Below, in pieces: positions 35,496 to 44,166 of a stretch of 64,000 nucleotides of DNA. Each line of letters begins with the position of its first letter. Positions within the stretch are counted from its first letter, which is position 1. The stretch is from Arcanobacterium wilhelmae (GTDB lineage: Bacteria; Actinomycetota; Actinomycetes; Actinomycetales; Actinomycetaceae): the NCBI RefSeq assembly GCF_029632765.1, contig NZ_CP121247.1, positions 1,951,623-2,015,622 on the forward strand. The letters are read 5' to 3'. Position numbers and translations under genes: made by a program. The notes beneath the pieces were generated by a model that made no database searches, had not been told where the DNA came from, and saw only the letters and a program-made list of their open reading frames with translations.

Positions 35496-36396
35496 TGACC
35501 TTTTCCCGTTAGTCATTGGGCTCGGTGCAGCTTGTGTAGTCGTTTTCACCCTGATCGGTGTCCGTCTGTGGGTGGTGCAGCCGCTGACGACGACGGCGCT
35601 GGAGCTCAGTATCGAGGGAGACGAACTCGCCAACTCGCTCAAGCCCAAGGAATCGTTTCTCATCCGCATCGGGCGACCATTCGTTGCGTATCTGCGTCGG
35701 CTGCTTCCCTATTCCGCGATCGCGGCAATCCAGCGCAAGATCGACCTTGCGGGCCGCCCGAAGGATGTATCCGTCGATTCGGTGTTAACCACCTACGCGG
35801 GGTTGGGAATCCTCTCGCTTCCATTAGCCACCATGTACCTCCTGCAAGGTAGCTACCTGCTAGCGGCGTTACTCGTGGCACTCGTAGGAGTCTTGCCGAT
35901 GATGCGGCTCACGACTGCGGCGCGCAAGCGACGCGAAATGATCAACCGCGACCTGCCCGATTTTATGGATGTTCTCGCCGTGACCGTAAGCTCCGGGGTG
36001 GGATTCCGAGCCGCGCTCGCCACCGTCGCCACGCGTTTTGGAGGGCCGCTCGCCGAGGAACTCGCGATGACCTTGGACCACATCAATAACGGCTTCTCGT
36101 TGCGCGTGGCGTTCAGCGCGATGCGCGCGCGGACCGATTCGGAAGCGGTGAACGAATTCGTGTCTGCCTATATTCAGGCGGAGGAGCTCGGCATTCCCTT
36201 GGGTGCGACGCTACGGCAGATCGCGTCCGATATGCGCGACGCCTCAGCGCAGCGCAACTTACAGAGGGCGCATAAGATGACGCCGAAGATCACGCTGATT
36301 TCCACTGCGATCCTAGTGCCCGCGGTCATTATCCTCATCGTGGTTGGCATGTTCCTGGGGATGGACATCGACTTCGGGAACCTGTTCGGGAAGTGA
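35485..36396 (+). CDS. tadC: Tad inner-membrane platform protein TadC
   Basis: A 303-residue GspF-family partner of TadB with the DLPDFMDVLAVTVSSGVGFRAAL segment (in pieces) and two C-terminal helices ending in LIVVGMFLGMD. It is last in the plus-strand Tad operon. Downstream lies the DnaA-box cluster and a 32-bp palindrome that can act as a terminator. Confidence 0.87.
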   Translation: MLSNDLFPLVIGLGAACVVVFTLIGVRLWVVQPLTTTALELSIEGDELANSLKPKESFLIRIGRPFVAYLRRLLPYSAIAAIQRKIDLAGRPKDVSVDSVLTTYAGLGILSLPLATMYLLQGSYLLAALLVALVGVLPMMRLTTAARKRREMINRDLPDFMDVLAVTVSSGVGFRAALATVATRFGGPLAEELAMTLDHINNGFSLRVAFSAMRARTDSEAVNEFVSAYIQAEELGIPLGATLRQIASDMRDASAQRNLQRAHKMTPKITLISTAILVPAVIILIVVGMFLGMDIDFGNLFGK

Positions 36397-36474
36397 GCGC
36401 CGTCAACCCTTCGATCCATAACTTGAAGTTTTTGGTGTGTCCCGGGCGTGTACCGAATGTATGGAAAATGCTTT

Positions 36475-36657
36475 TTATCCACAGGTGTGGAGAACGCTGT
36501 GCGCGGAATGGCGGGGTTTTCCCACCGAGTTATCCACCATTGTGGGTAACTGTGTGCAAAATTGTGGATAACTTTCCGAAAGTTTCCACAACTTGTCCAC
36601 GAAACTCGCGGAATAATCCACAAAAAACCTTCAAGTTTCCACAGGGCCTGTGGATAA
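36475..36657. other. Cluster of six DnaA-box-like 9-mers
   Basis: Perfect TTATCCACA or its complement at 36475-36483, 36563-36571 and 36649-36657. One-mismatch boxes at 36530-36538 (TTATCCACC), 36541-36549 (TGTGGGTAA) and 36614-36622 (TAATCCACA). All six fall in 183 bp of gene-free DNA between tadC and a small membrane protein gene. Confidence 0.7.
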
Positions 36658-36733
36658 CTTTTCGTAGCGTTCACGTGATCTCACTGCGATCACCGTTTAT
36701 GGTTCGCCCGCTCACGCACTCCAACGCTGATAA

Positions 36734-36765
36734 AAAACTGTCCGCGAATATTCGCGGACAGTTTT
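36734..36765. terminator. Perfect 32-bp palindrome, bidirectional terminator
   Basis: Arms 36734-36749 and 36750-36765 are exact reverse complements starting AAAACTGTCCGCG. The A-run on one side and T-run on the other suit both the tadC transcript and the small membrane protein transcript. Confidence 0.85.
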
Positions 36766-36772
36766 CATCTCG

Positions 36773-37147
36773 TCATTGTAACGCCGTGGGTTCTTCCCAG
36801 GGGCGCCGATTGAGCTTGCGAGAATAGATCACGTAGGCAACAACGAGGACGAGCACAGCCAGCCGGGCCCAGCTGGAATGCCAAAACGCCAGCAGACCCA
36901 TCGAAATCAGGAGTACACCGAGCACGAGCCCAACACTCTCGCGGCCCTTCCCGTACTCGAGCGCACGCGTCACTGACCAGCCAGCGAACAGCACGAGTAG
37001 TGCAGCCTGGATAAGCAGGATCCAAAAATCGGTGCTCGGATCGGCACTATTCTGTGTGAACGAAATCCCCAGCCCCGCCCACGCGAGCAACGGGAAGTAA
37101 TCCGAGATCGCCGTCGTGGTTGTTGTGGCATTGTTCGGTGAAGTCAT
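36773..37147 (-). CDS. Small membrane protein, function unknown
   Basis: A 124-residue protein with about four hydrophobic helices and a basic C-terminus (YSRKLNRRPWEE). I do not recognise a family. ATG 37147 follows GAGGAG. It lies downstream of rplI on the same strand, behind a strong terminator, so it is probably transcribed separately. Confidence 0.7.
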   Translation of the reverse strand: MTSPNNATTTTTAISDYFPLLAWAGLGISFTQNSADPSTDFWILLIQAALLVLFAGWSVTRALEYGKGRESVGLVLGVLLISMGLLAFWHSSWARLAVLVLVVAYVIYSRKLNRRPWEEPTALQ

Positions 37148-37278
37148 TGTGCGCTCCTCAAGTTGGCAGAACGATCTCAAAGCGGCGGGTGGAACTTTCC
37201 CCTCGCGATGAAAGAGACGCATCGGCCGTGCCTGCCGAATTGTCCCCATCAAATGAGCTGTCCTCATAATAAGCCAAA

Positions 37279-37314
37279 CGGGCCGGCGGAGAGGTTTCCC
37301 TCTCCGCCGGCCCG
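37279..37314 (-). terminator. Terminator of the rpsF-ssb-rpsR-rplI operon
   Basis: Arms 37279-37294 and 37299-37314 are perfect 16-bp reverse complements with a TTTC loop, just past the rplI stop. Confidence 0.85.
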
Positions 37315-37337
37315 CGTTGAATTTCAGCCGGATTACA

Positions 37338-37784
37338 TCAGGCAGCGACAACGGTGATGTTGGCGCGTGCCTCGATGTCCTCGCCGAGCTTCACAAGTGC
37401 GGTGTACTCACCAACCGACTTGATGTGCTGCGAGAGGTTGATCGAGCGGCGATCAACATTCTTGCCGGTTGCGGCGTTGATTGCCTCGGCAACATCGGCG
37501 GTGGACACGCCACCGAAGAGGCGGCCGTTCGCACCGGCGGTCTTGACGATCTCGAAGGTTGCGCCCTCGATCGCCTCGCGTGCCTCGCGTGCAGCCTCGA
37601 TCGATTCCGTCTGGCGCTTGCGGCGCGACTCGGTGATCTGATCGATCTGACGCTGAGCGCCCTTGGTCCACACGGTGGCGTAGCCACGCGGGATCAGGTA
37701 GTTGCGTGCGTAGCCATCCTTAACGGTGGCCACTTCGCCGGCGTCGCCCAGGCCCTTCACTCCGTGAGTCAGAATAATCTTCAT
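37338..37784 (-). CDS. rplI: 50S ribosomal protein L9
   Basis: 148 residues, complete. The N-terminal domain reads MKIILTHGVKGLGDAGEV and GYARNYLIPRGYA, then the long connecting helix and the C-terminal RNA-binding domain (NGRLFGGVSTADVAEAI). Last gene of the rpsF operon; a strong terminator follows. Confidence 0.95.
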   Translation of the reverse strand: MKIILTHGVKGLGDAGEVATVKDGYARNYLIPRGYATVWTKGAQRQIDQITESRRKRQTESIEAAREAREAIEGATFEIVKTAGANGRLFGGVSTADVAEAINAATGKNVDRRSINLSQHIKSVGEYTALVKLGEDIEARANITVVAA

Positions 37785-37799
37785 AATCTGTTACTCCTC

Positions 37800-38036
37800 T
37801 CAGCGGTTCGAGCTGGTGTAGGGGAGCAGTGCCATCTCGCGTGCGTTCTTCACGGCGCGAGCAATCTGACGCTGCTGCTGGACGGTGACGCCGGTAACGC
37901 GCTGCGAGCGGATCTTGCCGCGGTCCGAAATGAACTTGCGCAGGGTTGCGGTGTCCTTGTAGTCGATGTTCTCGATCTTCGCAGCCTTGAGGGGGTTGCC
38001 CTTCTTCTTCGGCTTGCGCAGAACTGGCTTTGCCAT
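37800..38036 (-). CDS. rpsR: 30S ribosomal protein S18
   Basis: 78 residues with the S18 core ([17 protein letters not shown], then [18 protein letters not shown] in pieces). There is no CxxC pair, so it is the zinc-independent form. It lies between ssb and rplI as usual. Confidence 0.95.
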   Translation of the reverse strand: MAKPVLRKPKKKGNPLKAAKIENIDYKDTATLRKFISDRGKIRSQRVTGVTVQQQRQIARAVKNAREMALLPYTSSNR

Positions 38037-38143
38037 TTTTCCTCTTCTCTATACGGGGCGCGTGGCCCCAAAAAGTTCATGAGTTGCGGGTTTCCCCGCG
38101 TTCGCCGTGGCGCGGTCTCCCGACGCCGGTGGCAGTAAAAAGA

Positions 38144-38689
38144 TCAGAACGGCGGGTTGTCGTCGAAAGACGAGCCGCCTGCCGGTGCCTGGCCCCACGG
38201 ATCACCTGCCGAACCACCCTGGGGAGCATCGTAGGATGCGCGCCCCTGGCTGTATCCGCCCTGGTTTCCGTAGTTGTTGCCTCCACCGAAGCCGGAGTTT
38301 CCGCCGCGGTTTCCTCCACCGTTGCCGGCGCGCTTGGACACCTGTGCGGTGGCGTAGCGCAACGACGGACCCACTTCATCCACCTGCATCTCAACGGAGG
38401 TTCCCTGGGAACCATCGTTGCGCTGGTAGGAGCGGACCTGAAGGCGGCCGGTGACGATCACGCGCATCCCCTTGGAGAGGGATTCGGTGACGTTTTCCGC
38501 GTAGTCACGCCAAACCGAGCAGCGAATGAACATCGCTTCGCCATCTTCCCACTCATTCGTGGACCGGTTGAACGTACGCGGGGTGGACGCCACGGTGAAG
38601 GAAGCAACAGGCGTACCAGAGCCTACGTACTTGAGTTCCGGATCAGCCGTGAGGTTGCCGGTGACGGTAATAATCGGTTCGCCTGCCAT
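38144..38689 (-). CDS. ssb: Single-stranded DNA-binding protein
   Basis: 181 residues. The OB-fold (residues 1-110) begins [13 protein letters not shown] and contains [15 protein letters not shown] Gly/Asn/Gln-rich linker and the acidic tip DDNPPF, which docks replication and repair partners, follow. It is second in the rpsF operon; a CCGACGCCGG decamer lies at 38120 just downstream. Confidence 0.95.
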   Translation of the reverse strand: MAGEPIITVTGNLTADPELKYVGSGTPVASFTVASTPRTFNRSTNEWEDGEAMFIRCSVWRDYAENVTESLSKGMRVIVTGRLQVRSYQRNDGSQGTSVEMQVDEVGPSLRYATAQVSKRAGNGGGNRGGNSGFGGGNNYGNQGGYSQGRASYDAPQGGSAGDPWGQAPAGGSSFDDNPPF

Positions 38690-38699
38690 GTTCTTCTCC

Positions 38700-39002
38700 T
38701 TAGTTCTTTGCCTGCTTGGGCTCGAAGCGGAGGAGCTTGGTGCGCAGAACGGACTCGTTGAGTCCGAGCTGGCGATCGAGCTCCAGCGCAGTTGCCGACT
38801 CGGCGGTCATGTAGACGACCACGTAGACGCCTTCCGACTTCTTCTTGATGTCGTAGGCGAGGCGACGGCGGCCCATCACGTCCGTCTTGTCCACGGATCC
38901 GCCTTCGGCGGGGACGACGGCGAGCAGCTTCTCGAGGTAAGACTGCAGGTTACGCTCATCAACTTCAGGATCGAGGATGATCATCATCTCGTACTGACGC
39001 AT
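38700..39002 (-). CDS. rpsF: 30S ribosomal protein S6
   Basis: 100 residues beginning [18 protein letters not shown], with the [17 protein letters not shown] core. Good GGAGG site upstream. First gene of the operon. A lone perfect DnaA-box-like TGTGGATAA lies at 39149-39157 upstream. Confidence 0.95.
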   Translation of the reverse strand: MRQYEMMIILDPEVDERNLQSYLEKLLAVVPAEGGSVDKTDVMGRRRLAYDIKKKSEGVYVVVYMTAESATALELDRQLGLNESVLRTKLLRFEPKQAKN

Positions 39003-39175
39003 GGTGTACCCACCTCCTTTGGTCTAAAACGGTTACGGTCCTTCCGTAACAGGAGGGTTCATGCTTGTGCACCAGCCACGGGTGTGACACGTGCACCCGC
39101 ACTACTTTACCGGATTTTCCTGGATAAGTCGTTGCGTTTTGGGCCACATGTGGATAACTGGCCGAGCGAGGAAAA

Positions 39176-39218
39176 CGCCCGCCGGTGGGCACGAATTTTT
39201 CGTCCCCACCGGCGGGCG
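39176..39218 (-). terminator. Terminator of the penicillin-binding protein gene
   Basis: CGCCCGCCGGTGGG (39176-39189) pairs with its complement at 39205-39218; on the minus strand the stem is followed by TTTT. Confidence 0.85.
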
Positions 39219-39230
39219 GTGATCTTCCAG

Positions 39231-41405
39231 CTACTTATTGTTCCCCGCTGGCGCAGGATTTTGCTGTGTCGGCGAGGGCGCAGGCTTGGGCTGTTCCTTC
39301 GGCGCTTGTTTCGTCGGCGACGGCGCAGGCTTGGGCTGTTGCTTCGGCGCATCCGACGTCGGCGACGGCGCTTGCGGCTGCTCTTGCTTCGGCGCCTCGG
39401 TAGTCGGCTCCCGGGTCGGTTCCGGCGACGGGGGTGCCTTGTACTTCGGCGCAGGAACGTACGGTTGCGGCGGTGGCTCTTTACCCTCAGGGAGGGGGAA
39501 CTTCACTGGATCCATATCCGCGAGCGCAATACTCATGTATTCGTGCATGACGATTCCGGGGAGATTGCCGCCGGCCACCTGAGTCTCACCACCGAAAGGC
39601 GTGAGCCGTTCTTCTTCGCCCTTCGGGCCAACCTGGATCATGTCGACAACGGTTGCAAGTTGCGGAGTGTACCCACCGATCCATGCAGACCACGGACCGG
39701 AGGAGGTGCCCGTCTTTCCGGCCATCGGGTGATCTTTGACGCCTTTCCCTTCGGCGGTTCCGCCCCAGTCGTACACGCCCTGCATCATTTGGTTCATTGT
39801 CCGAACCTGGTTGGCATCGACCGCCTGGTTAGCGGTGGTGGGCCCAGAGTAGACAACGTTTCCGTCGCGATCACGCACTTCGCGAATGATGTGCGGGGTG
39901 GCTTGCTTTCCGTCGTTTGCGAGGGTTCCGAACACCTTGATCATGTCGATCGGCCGCGGGGAGGCGGAGCCGAGCACGTTACCAACTCGCGAATCCAGAC
40001 CCGGCGTGTTCTCGGGGAGCCCGAGATCGATTGCGGCCTGCTTCGCCTTATCTGCACCAACTTTCTCGTTCATGATGATGAAAGGAGTGTTGATCGATTG
40101 CGCGGTTGCACGCGACAGTGAGACGATGCCGTGGTCGCGACCATCGACATTGTTAAAGGTAGTGTTCCCCACTTTGTACGACGCCGGCGCAGGAATTCGC
40201 GACGTTGGCCCCCAGCCTTCGCGGACCGCGGCGAGCAGGCCGAACACCTTAAATGTGGACCCGCCCTGGCCACGATCCTGAGTGACGAGGTTGCGCTGAC
40301 GCTTCGAGTAATCGGCGCCTCCGTACAGTGCCACAATCTCACCATTCGTGGGGTTCATGGAGACCGCCCCCACGTAGTTATTCTTCGGGCGATCCGCAGG
40401 CAATTCGGCCACTGCGATCTCAAGCGCCTTTTGCATGCGCGGATCGATCGTGGTGGTGATGGTATACCCGCCACGGTTCACTTCTTCTTCCGTGAACCCC
40501 GCCTGGTTGATCATCTCGGCCTTCACGGTGGTCACCAAATATCCGGTGGTTCCCTTCAACGATTCATTCGTGGCCGTGGGGATGGTCTGCGGCATCGTCT
40601 TATCGGCGGCGTTGTACTGCTCGGCCGTGATCCAGCCATCTTCCTTCATGATGTTGAGGACGCGTTCGTATCGCTGTTGTGCCCGCTTGGGGCTAATCTC
40701 TGGGTCCCACGCAGAGGGAGCCGGAATGATGCCCGCAATGAGAGCCGACTGCTCCAAGGTGAGATCCTTTGCGCTCACGCCAAAGTATGCCTTGGCCGCA
40801 GCCTCGATTCCGTAGGTTCCGCGCCCGAAATAGATCGTGTTGAGGTACTTTTCGAGGATCTGTTCCTTAGATTGGTTCTGATCGATCTTCAGTGCCAGGA
40901 GCGCTTCCTTCGCCTTCGACACGAGCGTGGCATTAGTTCCCGTGTAGTAACGCTCGGCGTACTGCTGTGTGAGGGTAGAACCGCCCTGTGTGGGCAAGCC
41001 ACGCACATTGTTCCAGAACGCACGCGCAATACCCTTCAGATCCACGCCGTTGTTCTGGAAGAACCGGCGGTCTTCACTAGCAATAACAGCATGTTGAACG
41101 AAGGGTGACATTTTATCGAGCGTAACGGAATCACGGTTCACTTCAGAAAACGTGCCGAGCTTCGTGGTGCCGTCCGAGTAGTACGTCATCGTATTTTGGG
41201 CCAGCGCGAAATCCGCTGGTTCCGGGATCTTCGTGGCAACGTACAGGCCGACGACGCCACCGATCGCCAGCGCAACGAACGCCAGGAACGATCCGACAAC
41301 CACTCGCCAGGAGGGAACCCAACGATGCACAGGGCCGTACCCCGCGCGGGGATAGTTCCATCCCTTCACGCGCTTCGGCTTACCACTTGCTGTCGACGTG
41401 GCCAT
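39231..41405 (-). CDS. Class A penicillin-binding protein
   Basis: A 724-residue bifunctional murein synthase. A cytosolic basic start and one membrane helix (about 37-58) are followed by the GT51 glycosyltransferase with ASEDRRFFQNNGVD and GGSTLTQQYAER, and a transpeptidase with SxxK in GGSTFKVFG, SxN in AQSINTPF and KTGTS in AGKTGTSSGPW. The last 100 residues are a Pro/Lys/Gln-rich tail of repeated PAPSPT units, likely wall-spanning. ATG 41405 is well placed. A candidate site of beta-lactam action. Confidence 0.93.
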   Translation of the reverse strand: MATSTASGKPKRVKGWNYPRAGYGPVHRWVPSWRVVVGSFLAFVALAIGGVVGLYVATKIPEPADFALAQNTMTYYSDGTTKLGTFSEVNRDSVTLDKMSPFVQHAVIASEDRRFFQNNGVDLKGIARAFWNNVRGLPTQGGSTLTQQYAERYYTGTNATLVSKAKEALLALKIDQNQSKEQILEKYLNTIYFGRGTYGIEAAAKAYFGVSAKDLTLEQSALIAGIIPAPSAWDPEISPKRAQQRYERVLNIMKEDGWITAEQYNAADKTMPQTIPTATNESLKGTTGYLVTTVKAEMINQAGFTEEEVNRGGYTITTTIDPRMQKALEIAVAELPADRPKNNYVGAVSMNPTNGEIVALYGGADYSKRQRNLVTQDRGQGGSTFKVFGLLAAVREGWGPTSRIPAPASYKVGNTTFNNVDGRDHGIVSLSRATAQSINTPFIIMNEKVGADKAKQAAIDLGLPENTPGLDSRVGNVLGSASPRPIDMIKVFGTLANDGKQATPHIIREVRDRDGNVVYSGPTTANQAVDANQVRTMNQMMQGVYDWGGTAEGKGVKDHPMAGKTGTSSGPWSAWIGGYTPQLATVVDMIQVGPKGEEERLTPFGGETQVAGGNLPGIVMHEYMSIALADMDPVKFPLPEGKEPPPQPYVPAPKYKAPPSPEPTREPTTEAPKQEQPQAPSPTSDAPKQQPKPAPSPTKQAPKEQPKPAPSPTQQNPAPAGNNK

Positions 41406-41411
41406 ACTTCC

Positions 41412-42791
41412 TCACTTGTCGTTATTGATGTGCTTGCGCGGAGCTTTTAGCTGCCGCGTCAGCCCGGAGAGACGGCGATGATCCCGTTTCGGTTCCTCAG
41501 CCGACTCCTCATTTTCCGATCCTCCGAAGGGATTGCGGAATTCGATGAATTCGTCTTCCACCTCGGCGTCGATATCGTAAAAGCCTTCACGCCGGCGCGA
41601 TTTCGCTTCCTCTTCGGAAATCAAGAAAGCATCGATCCACCGGCTTCTGGGGTCAGAGTCTACTAGCAGCGCCTTGAAGAAAAGTGTGAGAGGCACCGCA
41701 AGAATCGAGCCGAGCCATCCCACAACAACCGTCCAGATGGTCAGCGAGATGAACGTAACCGACGTTGACAAGCCCACACGATCGCCTGTGAACTTCGGTT
41801 GGATGAAGTTCTGGATCACAACGTTCGACACCACATACAGCACTGCCACCCACACCATGGCCTGCCATCCCTGATCGAGAAGCGCCATAAGCATCGGCGG
41901 TACCACGCCGATAAAGAATCCCACATTCGGGATGTAGTTCGTGATGAAAGCCCACACGCCCCACGTCCATGCCAGCGGAACCCCGAGCATCTGCATGCCG
42001 ATCGCGTCGATCACGGCCACGATCAGTCCAAAAACGGTGGAGATGATCCAGTATTGGCGCACGCGCCGCTCGAAGTTCCCCAGCGCGGACGCCAGGTGCG
42101 AATGCGACATGCGCATAATCGTGTTGCGCGAGCTCATAATCATGGTGTCCACAGTGATGAAAATCAGTGCCACCACCACGATCATGATGAGCCCGCCCAC
42201 GGACGAGACATAATCGAACAAGCTCCACGCCCACCCCACGATCGAGTTGAAGTTGAGCTGGTTGAGATACACCGAAAGATCCTGAGTTTCGATGCCCTTT
42301 TCCTGCGCGAACTGCAGCACCGTTTGCACGATGTTTTCGAAATTGTCCGAGTATTGCATCAAGGTGGCCGGAAGCGGGGTCAAGCTGAGTACCGTAATCC
42401 CGACAACGATCAGGATGAACCCCACCACCGCAACGATCACGGCGGTCGCAGCCAACCACGACGGCCACCCCTTCTTCAAAAGCCACTGCCCAATCGGCCG
42501 GAAGGCGAGCACAACCGTGAACGCGAGGAAGACCGGCCCGAACACGTTTTGTATCGCGAAAAGCCCCGCACCGACAAGTACGAGCATCGCACACACCGCG
42601 AGGATAGACAGGCCGTTGATCTGGCCACTGGCCTGCGCCGGCTCCTCGCCCGCATCGGCCGACGGCTGCTGACTCACCGCCGAGCGCGGTTCCGCCGGCT
42701 CGCTAGCCGCAGCCTCCCCCGCATCGGCGGGCGCCGGCGTTTCGACGGCGTCGCTCGCACGCTCAGATTCGAATGGGTTTTCCTTCTCCAC
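41412..42791 (-). CDS. AI-2E-family transporter (PerM-like)
   Basis: A 459-residue membrane protein with eight predicted helices and the family motif region (WAFITNYIPNVGFFIGVVPP) near 290-310. Both termini are hydrophilic extensions: about 70 Ala/Glu/Pro-rich residues at the start and about 85 charged residues at the end. Family members export varied small molecules or ions, so no substrate can be named. The stop lies 6 nt before the penicillin-binding protein start, so the two are probably co-transcribed. Confidence 0.82.
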   Translation of the reverse strand: MEKENPFESERASDAVETPAPADAGEAAASEPAEPRSAVSQQPSADAGEEPAQASGQINGLSILAVCAMLVLVGAGLFAIQNVFGPVFLAFTVVLAFRPIGQWLLKKGWPSWLAATAVIVAVVGFILIVVGITVLSLTPLPATLMQYSDNFENIVQTVLQFAQEKGIETQDLSVYLNQLNFNSIVGWAWSLFDYVSSVGGLIMIVVVALIFITVDTMIMSSRNTIMRMSHSHLASALGNFERRVRQYWIISTVFGLIVAVIDAIGMQMLGVPLAWTWGVWAFITNYIPNVGFFIGVVPPMLMALLDQGWQAMVWVAVLYVVSNVVIQNFIQPKFTGDRVGLSTSVTFISLTIWTVVVGWLGSILAVPLTLFFKALLVDSDPRSRWIDAFLISEEEAKSRRREGFYDIDAEVEDEFIEFRNPFGGSENEESAEEPKRDHRRLSGLTRQLKAPRKHINNDK

Positions 42792-42876
42792 GGCAGTCTC
42801 CTTCTTCCACGGTTTATTCTGCCTGATAGGTACGACAGTTTTTGCCGAACACTCTCACCCGTGGCAGATTTCCCGC

Positions 42877-44166
42877 TCAGCGTGAGTTTCGATTCCCGAC
42901 GTCGGTGCGCGCGTATGCGAGCGCCAGCAGGCAGTACGCAACCCCGGCGACGACGAAGACCGGCCGGCTCCAGCCCGACGTCGGTAGCACGAGCGCGGCA
43001 ACAAGAGCCGCACAAATAAAAGCCGTATTGAACGCCATGTCGTAGAAGGCGAAAGCGCGCCCGCGGTAGCGGTCTTCCGTCTCTGCCTGGACAATCGTGT
43101 CCACCGCAATCTTCGAGCCCTGCGCCGAGAACCCTAAGATCACAGCGGCAATATACAGCCACGGCGTGTGCCACGTGGTGGCGATCATGAACTGAGAAAC
43201 TGCCGCGATCGCCAGACACCAGCGCACCCACGTCGCCGCGCTCATCACCGTGTTCGCCACCGGAGTTCCCACAACCGCGAGCGCGTTGCCCACGAACGAC
43301 ACCCCGCCCACGATCGCAAACTGAGCGAATCCGGCAGCAGCGTCGGACGGGTCGGCAAGCAAATGGCGCGAAATCACGATCAGCGCCACAAAATTAAACC
43401 CGTAAAAGAAACGGTGAGCGGCGATCGCACCAAGAGCATGAACTGGGCTGCGACGCCGGTGAAGATACCGAGCGCCCGCAACCATATCGCCCACCACTTT
43501 GCGCACGTCGCGCCAGGTGCTACCCGCATGCTGGTGGTGCGGGCCGAGCGCACCGGCGTCGAAAAACATGGCCGCGAGCGCAGACGCGATCCCGAAAACT
43601 GCAGCGGACGCGACGAGGGTGCCGCCGGAGGTCCAGCCCGCCGGCAGGACCAGCGCGAGTAGCGCGCCGAGTCCACCGCCGACAGCCGCCATCAGGGATC
43701 CGAGGGTGGGCGTGATCGAGTTCGCAATCAAGTACAGGCGAAGCGGGAGCGTGTGCGGCAACGACGCCGAGAGCCCGGCCAGCAGAAAACGGTTCACTCC
43801 CAGTGTGGCCAGGGCAAACACGTACACCACGGGGGTATCACCCACTGTCTCTACAAGCACCGCGAGCAGACCAGCGAGCAGCAGCCGGATCGCGTTGCCC
43901 CACACGAGCACGTTGCGCCGACGCCAGCGGTCCAGCAGTGGGCCCGCGAACGGACCCACGAGCGTGAACGGTGCCAGCAGGATCGCGAACGCCACCGCGA
44001 TCTCCCAGGCCGTGGCCTGCTTCGTCGGGTTGAAAATCAGGAGCGTCGCCAAGCCCACCTGGAACAGGCCGTCGCCGGTTTGAGAAACCAGCCTTACGGC
44101 GAGCAAGCGCCGAAAGGCCGAATACCCCAAGCTCTCGCGCAGTTTCACTGCTGCTCGTTCCACCAC
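42877..44166 (-). CDS. MFS transporter
   Basis: A 429-residue twelve-helix protein. FRRLLAVRLVSQTGDGLFQVGLATL is the usual MFS start (in pieces), GPLLDRWRRRNVLV is motif A, and EDRYRGRAFAFYDMAFN lies in the C-terminal half. It overlaps the cca end by 22 nt, which implies coupling. The last residues (TDVGNRNSR) cover one CCGACGTCGG decamer, and a second is at 42975. Substrate is unknown. Confidence 0.78.
   Translation of the reverse strand: MVERAAVKLRESLGYSAFRRLLAVRLVSQTGDGLFQVGLATLLIFNPTKQATAWEIAVAFAILLAPFTLVGPFAGPLLDRWRRRNVLVWGNAIRLLLAGLLAVLVETVGDTPVVYVFALATLGVNRFLLAGLSASLPHTLPLRLYLIANSITPTLGSLMAAVGGGLGALLALVLPAGWTSGGTLVASAAVFGIASALAAMFFDAGALGPHHQHAGSTWRDVRKVVGDMVAGARYLHRRRSPVHALGAIAAHRFFYGFNFVALIVISRHLLADPSDAAAGFAQFAIVGGVSFVGNALAVVGTPVANTVMSAATWVRWCLAIAAVSQFMIATTWHTPWLYIAAVILGFSAQGSKIAVDTIVQAETEDRYRGRAFAFYDMAFNTAFICAALVAALVLPTSGWSRPVFVVAGVAYCLLALAYARTDVGNRNSR

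Noticed and set aside
38526..40121. 531-codon plus-strand frame opposite ssb, rpsF and the penicillin-binding protein
   Set aside because: Crosses three well-identified minus-strand genes; no family match.
41799..43019. 406-codon His/Arg-rich plus frame opposite the AI-2E-family gene
   Set aside because: Shadow frame with unnatural composition.
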